A DNA stretch of 64,000 nt from Sediminicola sp037203765 (GCF_037203765.1 NZ_JBBCAS010000007.1:1-64000), one strand, 5' to 3'. Positions 9,001 through 18,085 are shown, counted from the first letter of the stretch. Notes: generated from the letters alone by a model not told the origin. Program-made: numbers and translations.

Positions 9001-12000
9001 CTCTACAGTCCAAATCACGCAACACGCTTAAACTAGGCACAACATCTGTAGGAGGGTTGATGGTTGGCAAAACAAATGTAGTCTGACAACCATTACCATC
9101 AATGGCATAGATCGTAAAGTTCTGAGGTGCACCATTGTCAATGATTTCAAATTGATTACTGCTCTGGTAATTGCCGAAACCTGTTAAACTGTACTGATAT
9201 CCACCTGCAGCCGTTCCCGGATCTATAATATTAACTGTAATAATAGTGGAACTGAACCTATTGGCCCCTACCTCACAAGAAAAATCCGGGGCTGAAGCCG
9301 TGATAGAAAATGGAGCTGGTTCTGTTATATCCACCATACCGGTCTGCACCATACAGTTCCTATCAGTAACCACCTCAACTTCATAACGTCTCGGAGGAAG
9401 ATTAGGGAATGATCCTGAATTATTGGTAGCCAAAAGCGCCCTGGTATCAAAATCCACCAAATTATAGGTGATGGGGGTATCCACGTCCGAACCACTGGTC
9501 AAAATAACGTCTATACCACCGTTGTTCGCTCCCTCACAACTTACATTCAAGTCCAATACGGCACTAATAACAGGAAGTGTAGGATTGGCCAAGAAAATAT
9601 TATCTACCAAAAAGAAACAATTCCCCGATCCATCGCTCACAATATTATCGGTTACCAAGACCTTATAATTCCCTGGACCTACGCCCGGAAAAACTCCTGC
9701 ATTTCTATCGCCAACAATTGGTGCGCCAATATTGGCTCCGGTCCCATCCTGTAATTGATAGGTAAAATCATCACTTCCACCATCGGTTACCACGCTGATG
9801 GTTCCGTCGGCATTGTTACATGTGGGCATTACAGTAAAACCGCCCGAAGCAGAGATAAATTCAAATACCTCAGCAATTCCTGTGCTTGTACATCCATTGG
9901 CATCTACCACATCAATGGTATAAAAACCTGGGGTAGTCACAAAAAAAGTAGCCGGACTTCCAATTTGAGTGACACCGCCAAGGGTAAATCTAGGCGTATC
10001 CACGCCTGGTGGCATAGTAACATCGATCTGGAAGGAAGTAGCCGTATTATCACATTGATTGATCACCGTAATCCCCGGCGCGGGCAATGGCGGATCCAAT
10101 TGAACAATCTGACCTATTCCAAAAGAAATACACCCACTGATATCCCTTATGTATATTTCATAATTACCCGCTGGCCTTGAGGCAGTAGTTTGGGTCGTAA
10201 AATCGTCCAAAGGATCAGCAGGGGTTGCCGTACCATCATAATCTGGGGTATTGCCCTGGGGCACATAGGCAAATTCATATGGACCTCCAGCACCACCGTA
10301 GCCTTGAACTGTAAACTGTCCCTCGGCATTACAATTGGCAGGATCTTCCTGTAGAATAAATATAGATGGTAAGTTCTGGTTGATGGTAATTGCGGCTCCG
10401 TCCGTACATGCATCACCCAGATCAGTTGCCACAATCTGATAATTTCCAGGCAGCGTCTCATAGGTATTGGAATAAACTGCGCCAGCAAACCCGGGATCGG
10501 AAGCGATTACCTGTCTCGCCCCTGTATCTGAATTTACCAACTCCACCCTGATGCCCGACCCAGAAAGGCCAGTTACCGTATAGGAAATCTGTCCGTTTCT
10601 ATTGACATCACAATACCCTGCCGTTGAAGTTGCGGTGACATCTAAAAGTGTAGGTCCATCTATGGGGTCTATGATATCCAAATAAGTACATCCTGTTCCC
10701 AAATCCAATACTTCAACCATATAGGATACCCCATATTGCAATCCATTAAAGGTATGTCTTCGAGGGCCAAGATTAGGTGATACAAATACGTTGGCCGGAA
10801 CTTCGACCAATCTAATTTCAAAGGGACCTGTGCCTCCAACAATATTTACCGTATGGGAAAAACCGGTGGCATTACAAACCAATGGTCCAACTGGCTCTGG
10901 GACTACATCTACTGTCGTCTGTATCACAGTCACATTGTCCACATCCCTACAACCATACCTATCTACGGTAATAACCGTGTAGTTCCCAGGGATAACATTC
11001 GAAAAAGACGTTACGGTACTTGCTGTGGGCCCTATTCTATCCAACTCGGCGCCGAACTGGTCCTGAAGGATATAGGTAAAATCGGCTACCCCATCTGTTA
11101 CTCCGGTAATATCAATACTGCCCGCTACCACTCCGGCACCACAGGTTGCATCAACTGGAACCACGGTTGCATTTGGAGGTGGCGTTCCATCCAACGGAAT
11201 AGTTACAGTTTTCCCTACGGTCTCACAACCTCTTGAATCCCTAACAATATAATTGTAGGTGGACCCAGCAGTGAGATTTGAGTAGGTTGTTTGGGAGGTA
11301 AAAGGACTTCCGTTAAAACTTATCACATAAGGAGGCACCCCTATGGTTGCATCTGGGGTTATGGTGGCAATACCGTTATTGGCCTGCCCGCAACTGGCCG
11401 GAGTTGCCGAAGCGGTGGCTTCAATGGCCAAGGGTGGATCCAATACCAGAGGATTGGACTCGGCGACACACCCTTCATTATCCGTTATTCTAAAAACATA
11501 GGTCCCACTGGCATTTGTATTGTAAAAGAACACATTGGAAACCAAGGGAGATGGTGGACTAGTGGTAACGACAAAACCATCATCATAAATAACTTCATAT
11601 TGTTTTGGCCCGGCACCCACCAGATATCCGTTGGTGGCTTCTACACGAATACTTCCATCTGCGCCCCCGCAAGGTATATCTGAAGCGATAGTCGTAGCAA
11701 CCCTTAATTGTGGATTAATACTCACACTTAACTGACTGGAACAATTATTGGCATCAATTACTTCAACGGTATAGTTTCCAGGGGTAAGCCCAGAAAAGGT
11801 AGATCCTGCCTGCAGGGCACCCCCATTGATTCTATATTGGTATCCCGGGGTACCCCCGGCGGCATTTACAACTACAGTAGCTCCGGTACTGGGCACATAA
11901 CAGTAATCCGTGGCCGCATCCAAGCTGATGGTAGGGGATGAAAGTGGTGTCAAGGTAAAACTAAACGTAGCGGTACAACCTTCGGAATCCCTAACACTTA

Positions 12001-14593
12001 AATTATAAGTACCGGGCGTGGATAGGTTTCCAAATGTTCTATTGGTCCTTGGACCCACAGTAGGTGCTCCCCCAGGGTAGACCAAAGTATATTGGTAATT
12101 GCCCCATCCACCGGATGCATTGGCTACTACCCTACCTATATTTCCATTCTGGCAATTCATTGCCGTTACTGTACCGCCCAAAGTGATAGGGGCAGCAGGT
12201 TCCGTAATGGTAAATGACGTTGAATCGGTACAACCCGTATCCACATCCATAACATTGATAACATAGACCCCTGCTCCAGAAGGTGGCAATACGACCTCCC
12301 CGGCAATTTGGGGAGCACTTTCTACCCCTCCATTGATATTATAAGTATAGTTATTGGCAAAACCATCTATAAGGAAAGTTCCTGTTCCATCGGTTCCTCC
12401 GGAACAAACTCGTGAATCCCCTCCTGCCTTGACCCTTGCTCTAATGGAACTGATATTCGCAGGGGTATAGCTACTGGTATAGGTACAACCATTGATATCG
12501 GTAACCCTGAATTGGTAGGCCGTGGCCGTATTCAATGCTACGAAGGTATTGCTACCTCCATTGTCCACCACTGGAGCCGGACCAATAATTTCATATTTGG
12601 CAATCGCAAAACTGCTGGTAACCGTTAATTGGACGTCGGCCGTTCCCGCAGCACAATTCACATTGCTCTGGGCAAAAGCTATTCCCGTGGGTGGGGCAAC
12701 ATCCGCAATTGTAATTGGAGGCAGCTGACTACGACATCCGCCGGAATCCTTGATTATAGGAATATAGGTACCCGGTGCAAGATTGTTATACAAGGTCTGG
12801 GCAGTAAAATTTGCCGGGGCATCACCAGAAATACTGAACACATATCCACTCCCCGATCCACCAGAAAAGGGACCTTGGAACTCTATGGAACCTCCAACAG
12901 TACCTCCGGTTCCATCACAGGTCCTATCTGCCCATTTAACCGCTGTACCATTGATGGCGCCGGTAGTTGTTACCGTAACCGAGTTCGGCAAGGTCAAAAT
13001 ACAGTCAAAGCCACCTTGCTGATAGCGTACTTGTAAATTGTTATAGGTACCTGCGGGCACGGATAATTGGGTGTTGGTACTCCATGGATCGGCAGGGGTT
13101 GCCCTAAAAGAAAGGTTATACCCTTTACCATCAACGACATTGAAATTTATTTTGGCCCCTCCATTACTACAGGTTCCATTGACGCCACTAGCCGTAATAT
13201 CCGGTGGTGTTAGCACTTCAACAGTTGCAGAAGCGGAAATGGTACATCCATTGCTATCCGTAATATCGAAATCATAAGAACCGGGAGAGGTGACCGTATA
13301 GATAGTAGAACCGGTATAAGCCGGACTAACCGTTGCTCCTCCGTTTACGGTAAAGGTATAAGGTGCTGTTCCTCCGGAAGTTCGTACCGTAATATCCACG
13401 CTTGCCACACTACATCCAAAACTGTTGTTTACTTCCGTAGAAGCGCTCAATGCTACAATACCACTTCCTATAACTATAGGATTACCATTGATATCATTAC
13501 TTTCTGTTGGTGGTGGAATACCGTTTGAGATATCTCCCTTACACTGCTGGGTCTCTACCCTTACACTATAGGTACCGAAACCGACGGCACTGAATACATA
13601 GTTGTTCGCAGCGATAAAAGAGGTAAATTCCTGTGGCACCCCATTGGAATCCAATAAGGTATATTTAAATGGACCTGGAACATTATTGGCCGTTACGGAT
13701 ATGCTTCCCGTATCGCCACTACATTGTGCATCTACAAAAGTGACATCAATATCCATATCCCTTTGTTCTATTACAATGGGTTCATAAGGATACTCACATG
13801 TATTGGATGTATTCTGAAGTCTGGCCTTTACTACATAGGTACCAGGTAATAGGTTATCAAATATTGGGCCTTGATAAGGTCCGAAACCACTTCCGCTATT
13901 GATACTGTACTCATAAGCACTGGATAGGTTGGTAATCTGGATCCTTCCTGGTGCCCCACAGATAAAGTTACGCTTTACATAGGTCTGCGTGATGGTACTC
14001 TTCTTGACTTTGAAATAGTAATATGGACCAGATCCGTTGACGCGTACCCTGAATCCGGCACCGGTTGATGAACTAATGGTACTGGCATTGATATTAAAAT
14101 TGGAACTGGTACTTACTACACTCCAACAACTGGCCGTTGTATTGGCACATTCACTGTTTACATCAAAAACACAACTACCACCTGGGTTAAAACGTTCCCA
14201 TTGGTAACTGCTATATGCTGCCTGAAGACTGACTACCCTATTATCATAATCACCACATAGGTTATAACGTACCATGGTACTACCGTCATTGCTACAAGTA
14301 ACAGTTTCGTCACCGTTGGTAATGATGGTAGAGAACATTGCAGTGCTAGCAAATGCTCCATAGTCAGCACTGGCCTCAGTTGATAGATTGGTAGATGTAT
14401 TGGTTAAATCAGTTTTGGCAAAGGATTCATTTTCTGCTAAAGCAGTAGAAGGTTCATGATCAATATTATAGACTGGTAGAATATCTGTAAGGAGATGATG
14501 GACTTTAAAATTTGCCAATGCAGAAGTACACACAACCGATAACGCGATCAGCAGTATGGCATACAAAAGATGCCGTGGTTTTCTTGGGAGCAT
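6077..14593 (-). CDS. Giant SprB-repeat protein with T9SS type B sorting domain
   Basis: This 2838-aa protein has an N-terminal signal peptide (hydrophobic core at about 10-27) and ends in a gliding-motility-associated C-terminal domain (about 2752-2838: NFFTPDGNNMNDLW, KIYDRYGRVV, GWDGKYEG, ending FTLFR). That domain directs export through the type IX secretion system and marks the type B class. Between them are dozens of SprB-like units of 70-100 residues. Each begins near a Cys, contains GxI and GG..Y.Y, then aGtY.v.V.D..GC and ends at a proline; the paired cysteines may form disulfides. SprB of Flavobacterium johnsoniae is the mobile gliding adhesin; this protein is a plausible cell-surface adhesin. 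An SprF/PorP-like partner, often adjacent to such genes, is absent: downstream are tRNAs and upstream a divergent gene. Confidence 0.9.
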   Translation of the reverse strand: MLPRKPRHLLYAILLIALSVVCTSALANFKVHHLLTDILPVYNIDHEPSTALAENESFAKTDLTNTSTNLSTEASADYGAFASTAMFSTIITNGDETVTCSNDGSTMVRYNLCGDYDNRVVSLQAAYSSYQWERFNPGGSCVFDVNSECANTTASCWSVVSTSSNFNINASTISSSTGAGFRVRVNGSGPYYYFKVKKSTITQTYVKRNFICGAPGRIQITNLSSAYEYSINSGSGFGPYQGPIFDNLLPGTYVVKARLQNTSNTCEYPYEPIVIEQRDMDIDVTFVDAQCSGDTGSISVTANNVPGPFKYTLLDSNGVPQEFTSFIAANNYVFSAVGFGTYSVRVETQQCKGDISNGIPPPTESNDINGNPIVIGSGIVALSASTEVNNSFGCSVASVDITVRTSGGTAPYTFTVNGGATVSPAYTGSTIYTVTSPGSYDFDITDSNGCTISASATVEVLTPPDITASGVNGTCSNGGAKINFNVVDGKGYNLSFRATPADPWSTNTQLSVPAGTYNNLQVRYQQGGFDCILTLPNSVTVTTTGAINGTAVKWADRTCDGTGGTVGGSIEFQGPFSGGSGSGYVFSISGDAPANFTAQTLYNNLAPGTYIPIIKDSGGCRSQLPPITIADVAPPTGIAFAQSNVNCAAGTADVQLTVTSSFAIAKYEIIGPAPVVDNGGSNTFVALNTATAYQFRVTDINGCTYTSSYTPANISSIRARVKAGGDSRVCSGGTDGTGTFLIDGFANNYTYNINGGVESAPQIAGEVVLPPSGAGVYVINVMDVDTGCTDSTSFTITEPAAPITLGGTVTAMNCQNGNIGRVVANASGGWGNYQYTLVYPGGAPTVGPRTNRTFGNLSTPGTYNLSVRDSEGCTATFSFTLTPLSSPTISLDAATDYCYVPSTGATVVVNAAGGTPGYQYRINGGALQAGSTFSGLTPGNYTVEVIDANNCSSQLSVSINPQLRVATTIASDIPCGGADGSIRVEATNGYLVGAGPKQYEVIYDDGFVVTTSPPSPLVSNVFFYNTNASGTYVFRITDNEGCVAESNPLVLDPPLAIEATASATPASCGQANNGIATITPDATIGVPPYVISFNGSPFTSQTTYSNLTAGSTYNYIVRDSRGCETVGKTVTIPLDGTPPPNATVVPVDATCGAGVVAGSIDITGVTDGVADFTYILQDQFGAELDRIGPTASTVTSFSNVIPGNYTVITVDRYGCRDVDNVTVIQTTVDVVPEPVGPLVCNATGFSHTVNIVGGTGPFEIRLVEVPANVFVSPNLGPRRHTFNGLQYGVSYMVEVLDLGTGCTYLDIIDPIDGPTLLDVTATSTAGYCDVNRNGQISYTVTGLSGSGIRVELVNSDTGARQVIASDPGFAGAVYSNTYETLPGNYQIVATDLGDACTDGAAITINQNLPSIFILQEDPANCNAEGQFTVQGYGGAGGPYEFAYVPQGNTPDYDGTATPADPLDDFTTQTTASRPAGNYEIYIRDISGCISFGIGQIVQLDPPLPAPGITVINQCDNTATSFQIDVTMPPGVDTPRFTLGGVTQIGSPATFFVTTPGFYTIDVVDANGCTSTGIAEVFEFISASGGFTVMPTCNNADGTISVVTDGGSDDFTYQLQDGTGANIGAPIVGDRNAGVFPGVGPGNYKVLVTDNIVSDGSGNCFFLVDNIFLANPTLPVISAVLDLNVSCEGANNGGIDVILTSGSDVDTPITYNLVDFDTRALLATNNSGSFPNLPPRRYEVEVVTDRNCMVQTGMVDITEPAPFSITASAPDFSCEVGANRFSSTIITVNIIDPGTAAGGYQYSLTGFGNYQSSNQFEIIDNGAPQNFTIYAIDGNGCQTTFVLPTINPPTDVVPSLSVLRDLDCRDPEQVRIDVVGTTSFTVTTNSLVPVAPVVVVGNSFALIDLPAAGDYLFEITDNIGGCTYPLPKHTVDEPVAPTVVISEAKPIQCFGVNDGEMAITVTDYTGNYTYNVYSSDDLTATTSLATGSFHTSNNPETITGLPGGNFYVIVTSDDLPYCSGNSNVATIRTPSGPLTLSALELGNVSCDDNLGKIQASAQGGWDTSAYDYSLAIESPIGSGTFVGVVAFGPNNEFENLSSGSYRVTVRDIEGCETSTDIQLNPIPPIVAGIREPQALVCPGGNNAVLEAFDPTTGNALTALPGASGGVPGAGYKYRLLYLGSNDNTDVVSTGGLQDTPTFVGITGGYISAGWYAIEISSGFACVGVTVPYFVNPPPPIDPKLVQVQAPGCGGQGQIRLSVENPEVGYVYEYRSFSALPTDPYIDMAGTSVLITVGPGFYQYDIRKKDVTGLNVCNSVRSQGITLVNAENVDLILNLPDDISCASELDGRIESFAAGGVGNYQFQLWLGDPGDPFAPNASATLFRPTQDDGTFEGLPEGTNYYVSVISGVTCSEVEGPLVILRPDPIQFTAVPNAVSCNGLSDGSIEIDVTSGGVGLLQFAISPNFNEFFSYPTTPGQFVFDDLDAGTYEILILDEKGCSEKMTLTVLEPDVLTVSSIETPETCINAMDGSAQLTITGGTPFIDPVTLQPYYETSLNSSDPADFVRNDALFFDNLEGGETYVAFVRDARGCETNVVIPIIIGVDLTATALPEYGCEGIFPNSTVTVEMQDSSVLSRLLFSLDVDDISLATTNHTFGDLPPGDHIVYLYHENGCSTSVPFTIDAYDPLVLDAVKTGPNEITATATGGFGNYQYYFQGQNMGDNNVFTLNMDATVTIRVVDEQGCSVTITIPFKFTGMLEMPNFFTPDGNNMNDLWAPGNREMFPNMEVKIYDRYGRVVAILDDVIGWDGKYEGNEVPTGDYWYVVNANDPDKQQYVGHFTLFR

Positions 14594-14712
14594 AGGTTAA
14601 GTCTTTTTAAGAATATATTCGACTTGGGATCAATGATATTCTTTGATGTAAATATTTTATCTTATAAAATTCTAATTATCTTTAAACAAAAATTGTATTC
14701 CTTGTATTATTA

Positions 14713-14728
14713 ATCTTAACGTTAAGAT
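14713..14728 (+). promoter_or_regulatory. 16-bp perfect palindrome abutting the sugar dehydrogenase start
   Basis: ATCTTAACGTTAAGAT is a perfect inverted repeat that ends immediately before the ATG at 14729. It could be an operator for a dimeric regulator in the divergent intergenic region (14594-14728), or an RNA hairpin that covers the ribosome site. No regulator gene lies beside it. Confidence 0.5.
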
Positions 14729-15850
14729 ATGAAAATTAGTATTGTATTCCTCTATTTATTCGTTGTAATGACAACTGTCTCTTGTGGACAAGAACCTGAA
14801 AACAAGGCAAAAACTGCAGAAAACATAGCCTTCACCACCGAAACGGTTGTTGAAGGAATTTCTATCCCATGGGGTATGGTCATGCTTCCCGATGGTGCAT
14901 TTTTGATAACGGATAAATCAGGCGAATTGATCCATTTTAAGGATGGAAAAAAAACTAATATAGAAAATGTTCCTGAGGTTTATGTTCGTGGACAAGGTGG
15001 CCTTTTGGATATAGAATTGCATCCTAAATATGCAGAGAACGGATGGATCTATATCTCTTATGCCTCTTCTGAGGGAGATGAAAAAGGAGGAAATACTGCT
15101 GTAATGAGAGCACGCTTGAAAGATTTCCAACTGGTGGACAACGAATTATTGTACAAAGCCACTCCCAATACCACAGCCGGACAGCATTTTGGCTCCCGTT
15201 TGGAGTTTGATAATAACGGATATTTGTTCTTTTCCATTGGAGAACGTGGCGATAGGGACGTTAACCCCCAAGACATCAAAAGAGATGGTGGAAAAATCTA
15301 CAGAATCAATGACGATGGCAGTATCCCTTCCGATAACCCTTTTGTAAATGTGGCAGGAGCCAAAACAGCAATATACAGTTACGGGCATCGAAATCCACAG
15401 GGACTTATAAAACACCCAGAAACAGGGGTCATGTGGGATCACGAACATGGACCAAGAGGTGGGGACGAGATCAATATCATCCAAAAGGGAAAGAACTATG
15501 GCTGGCCCGTAATCACTTATGGGATCAACTATAGTGGAACCCCAATTACCGATAAGACCGAAATGGAAGGTATGGAACAACCAATCCATTACTGGGTACC
15601 GTCCATTGCCCCCAGTGGTATGATCATGGTCACTTCCGATAAATACCCCAATTGGCAGGGTAACCTTCTGGTAGGATCCCTCGTATTCCAATATTTGGAG
15701 AGACTGGCCATGGAAGGGGAAAAAGTGGTCTATCGCGAAAAACTATTGGAAGATATCGGTAGGGTAAGAAGCGTATATCAGGCTCCGGATGGATTCATTT
15801 ATATAGGTGTTGAAGGCAAGGGAATTTTAAAACTGGTGCCCACAGAATAG
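14729..15850 (+). CDS. PQQ-dependent sugar dehydrogenase, lipoprotein
   Basis: The 373-aa product has a lipoprotein signal ending in the lipobox TVSC (C19), so it is probably anchored facing the periplasm. The rest is a six-bladed propeller of the glucose/sorbosone dehydrogenase family: SIPWGMVMLPDG, GQGGLLDIELHP, GQHFGSRLEFD, GERGDR, GHRNPQG, DHEHGPRGGDEIN and KNYGWPV are the usual cofactor and Ca-site blocks. Family members oxidise aldose sugars with PQQ and pass electrons to a quinone or cytochrome. A c-type cytochrome gene follows 78 bp downstream and is the likely acceptor. No PQQ synthesis gene is in the window. The true sugar substrate is unknown. Confidence 0.88.
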   Translation: MKISIVFLYLFVVMTTVSCGQEPENKAKTAENIAFTTETVVEGISIPWGMVMLPDGAFLITDKSGELIHFKDGKKTNIENVPEVYVRGQGGLLDIELHPKYAENGWIYISYASSEGDEKGGNTAVMRARLKDFQLVDNELLYKATPNTTAGQHFGSRLEFDNNGYLFFSIGERGDRDVNPQDIKRDGGKIYRINDDGSIPSDNPFVNVAGAKTAIYSYGHRNPQGLIKHPETGVMWDHEHGPRGGDEINIIQKGKNYGWPVITYGINYSGTPITDKTEMEGMEQPIHYWVPSIAPSGMIMVTSDKYPNWQGNLLVGSLVFQYLERLAMEGEKVVYREKLLEDIGRVRSVYQAPDGFIYIGVEGKGILKLVPTE

Positions 15851-15928
15851 TCTCCCAACCGATAAAACATTCTATACAGAAAATGGAATCCAATCAACTT
15901 ATGATCCATCAATAAAACAATCTTAAAA

Positions 15929-16333
15929 ATGAAAATTTTTCTAGCTATATATGTTACCGCCATTTTTTTATTGGCAAACAATCTTTTTCAGGATAACAAA
16001 CTAAAGGAAAGTATGGAACGCGGTAGCGAGATCTATGCCGATTTCTGTGTGACCTGTCACTTGGCAAAAGGCGAAGGAGTACCCCATACCTTTCCTCCAT
16101 TGGCCAAATCGGATTATTTGATGAACAACCGAAAAGAAAGCATTAGAGGTATCAAATATGGACAAAGGGGAGAAATTGTGGTCAATGGAAAGACCTACAA
16201 CAATACCATGATGCCCATGGGCCTCACCGATGACGAAGTGGCCGATGTGATGAATTATATCACCAATTCCTGGGGCAACAAAAACGATAAAATGGTCACC
16301 GAAGAAGAGGTGGCTGCTATTGGCAAAAGGTAG
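15929..16333 (+). CDS. Small periplasmic c-type cytochrome
   Basis: The 134-aa protein has a signal peptide (about 1-20) and a single heme site CVTCH (C40, C43, H44). The likely distal ligand is one of the Met residues in TMMPMG (94-97), followed by the C-terminal helix DDEVADVMNYI typical of class I cytochromes c. It lies directly after the PQQ dehydrogenase on the same strand and probably accepts its electrons. Its stop is 2 bp from the convergent murQ stop, with no terminator between. Confidence 0.88.
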   Translation: MKIFLAIYVTAIFLLANNLFQDNKLKESMERGSEIYADFCVTCHLAKGEGVPHTFPPLAKSDYLMNNRKESIRGIKYGQRGEIVVNGKTYNNTMMPMGLTDDEVADVMNYITNSWGNKNDKMVTEEEVAAIGKR

Positions 16334-16335
16334 AT

Positions 16336-17151
16336 TTACTTTTCATAAGCGTCTATGGCCCTTTTAACAGATCCGTGCAGCTGCAACAGGCGTTCCGCTT
16401 CGTCATAGGGGATTCCCAAGGCTTCCACAAGATAGCGGGTTCCCCTGTCGACCAATTTCTTGTTACTGAGCTGCATATTCACCATTTTATTGCCCTTTAC
16501 CCTACCTATTCTGATCATTAGGGCGGTAGAGATCATATTGAGCACCAATTTCTGAGAAGTGCCGCTTTTCATTCTGGTACTGCCCGTAACAAATTCAGGG
16601 CCCACATTAATAGCTATGGGTATTTCAACAGCCATCGTCAATGGGGATCCGGGGTTATTGGTAATGCATCCTGTGAGCAATCCACTGTTTTTCGCTGCCG
16701 ATACCCCTCCCAGAACATAGGGGGTGGTGCCCGAAGCGGCTATCCCGATTACGGTATCATTTTCAGTGGGTTGGTGTACTGCCAAATCTTTCCAAGCCTG
16801 CTGGGTATCGTCCTCAGCCCCTTCCACAGCTTTTCTAATGGCCGAATCTCCCCCGGCAATAATTCCAATGACCCTATCATGGGGCATCCCAAAGGTTGGT
16901 GGAATTTCCGAAGCATCCAAGATTCCCAATCTTCCACTGGTACCGGCACCGATATAAAATAACCTACCTCCCCTATCAAAGCGCTCCGCCAAGGCATCAA
17001 CCAATTTTGAGATCTGGGGAATGGTCAGTTCAACAGCAGCTGCCACTTTTTTGTCTTCGGCATTCATGTTTTCCAAGATGGCATGGGTTTCCATATGTTC
17101 CAGACTGTCGTAGTGCGAAGGTTCCTCGGTAATTTTATTGTATTTGGACAT
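16336..17151 (-). CDS. murQ: N-acetylmuramic acid 6-phosphate etherase
   Basis: MurQ cleaves the lactyl ether of MurNAc-6-phosphate to give GlcNAc-6-phosphate and D-lactate in the cytoplasm. The 271-aa protein has the SIS-domain sugar-phosphate motif YIGAGTSGRLGILDASE. The catalytic glutamates are at E82 (DASEIPPT) and E113 (VEGAEDD), matching E83 and E114 of the Escherichia coli enzyme. Further blocks are GIAASGTTPYV and GSTRMKSGTSQKLVLNM. It is shorter than the E. coli protein (about 298 aa), lacking part of the C-terminal tail. It follows the DeoR-type regulator by 2 bp and is surely co-transcribed with it. It takes MurNAc-6-P made by AnmK, encoded 6 kb away in the same locus. Confidence 0.95.
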   Translation of the reverse strand: MSKYNKITEEPSHYDSLEHMETHAILENMNAEDKKVAAAVELTIPQISKLVDALAERFDRGGRLFYIGAGTSGRLGILDASEIPPTFGMPHDRVIGIIAGGDSAIRKAVEGAEDDTQQAWKDLAVHQPTENDTVIGIAASGTTPYVLGGVSAAKNSGLLTGCITNNPGSPLTMAVEIPIAINVGPEFVTGSTRMKSGTSQKLVLNMISTALMIRIGRVKGNKMVNMQLSNKKLVDRGTRYLVEALGIPYDEAERLLQLHGSVKRAIDAYEK

Positions 17152-17153
17152 GG

Positions 17154-17945
17154 TTATAGCAAGTGGATATCGTGGTTTCTAAAAGAATCTAACTGTTTGT
17201 TCTCCGGATGCAACTCCGTAATCATAATATGTATTGAATTTATTTCGCATGTTTTGTAGCGATGTTGGGAGTTCAGTTTCTCCGAGATGCACAAAAGTAC
17301 CGATTTTTTCGAAGCGTCCATGACCGCTTTTTTTACTTGGACTATATCCCAATCAAATTCGGTCAGTCCAAAAGACGAATCTACGTATCCGGTTCCTATA
17401 AACCCAAAATCCACTTTGATCTGGGAAAGGTTATAAACGGTGCTGGCTCCAATGGCCATTTGCGCATCTTTGGAAATTTGCCCACCAACAAAGATCACTT
17501 CAACATGGGTTTTGTTCAACAATTCCAGGGCCACGGGCAAACTATGGGTAAAACAGGTAAGCTGCATTTTTTGGGGAATGGCCCTTGCCAGTTCCAAACA
17601 GGTGGTACCCCCATCTATAAAGACCACACTCCCCTCCTTTAAGAGTCGCACTGCCTTTTCCGCAATCACCGCCTTTTCCTCCAAAGCGTAGGTATGGGTA
17701 TTTTTGGGAGTATAATTGGTAAATCCCAATGCAATGGCGCCCCCATGGACTTTTTTGAGTTTTCCAAGTGCATCCAATTCTTTTACATCCCGTCGTACGG
17801 TATCTATGGACACATTCAGGTTTTCGGCAATATCGGTCAGTAGCACCCTATTGTGCAAGACAACTTCGTTCAATATGGTTCTTTGGCGTTCTTCCTTTAA
17901 CAAAACTCCTTTATTTAATGGTTCGGTAAAACATAACAACAGCAA
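17154..17945 (-). CDS. DeoR/GlpR-family regulator of the amino-sugar locus
   Basis: The 263-aa protein has an N-terminal DeoR winged helix-turn-helix (about residues 17-72, LLTDIAENLNVSIDTVRRDV and GKLKKVHGGA) and a C-terminal sugar-phosphate sensor domain (FIDGGTTCLELARAIP, GGQISKDAQMAIG). It is probably a repressor released by a sugar phosphate. It forms an operon with murQ and is divergent from the NagB fusion gene, whose promoter region carries a repeated motif (17987-18022). The first 14 residues are atypical: DeoR proteins usually begin near LLKEERQ, so a TTG start at 17903 behind AAAGGAG is possible. MurQ loci more often use RpiR-type MurR regulators, so a DeoR member is noteworthy. 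Confidence 0.85.
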   Translation of the reverse strand: MLLLCFTEPLNKGVLLKEERQRTILNEVVLHNRVLLTDIAENLNVSIDTVRRDVKELDALGKLKKVHGGAIALGFTNYTPKNTHTYALEEKAVIAEKAVRLLKEGSVVFIDGGTTCLELARAIPQKMQLTCFTHSLPVALELLNKTHVEVIFVGGQISKDAQMAIGASTVYNLSQIKVDFGFIGTGYVDSSFGLTEFDWDIVQVKKAVMDASKKSVLLCISEKLNSQHRYKTCEINSIHIMITELHPENKQLDSFRNHDIHLL

Positions 17946-17986
17946 TTTATGCTGTTTTTATTCTTCAATAAACGAATATACCACAA

Positions 17987-18022
17987 TAACTGCACATAAA
18001 TGCATTAATTACTGCACAAAAA
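17987..18022. promoter_or_regulatory. Tandem motif TnACTGCACAnAAA, putative operator
   Basis: TAACTGCACATAAA (17987-18000) and TTACTGCACAAAAA (18009-18022) agree at 12 of 14 positions and are 22 bp apart, close to two helical turns. They lie between the divergent deoR-type and nagB-type genes, just upstream of the nagB -7 element. This is where a DeoR-family dimer or tetramer would be expected to bind. Confidence 0.5.
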
Positions 18023-18044
18023 AGCAAATAATTAAATATTTGCC

Positions 18045-18052
18045 TATATTTG
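18045..18052 (+). promoter_or_regulatory. -7 element TATATTTG for the NagB fusion gene
   Basis: TATATTTG matches TAnnTTTG exactly and lies 33 nt before the start codon at 18086. No TTG is present at the -33 spacing, so activation or a weak promoter is possible. Confidence 0.6.
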
Positions 18053-18085
18053 CCGTGTTTATACCTCATCTAATCCAAAAATACC

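Noticed and set aside
9755..10180. 141-aa and other open frames opposite the giant SprB-repeat gene
   Set aside because: They lie wholly inside a continuous repeat-bearing reading frame and mirror its repeated composition.
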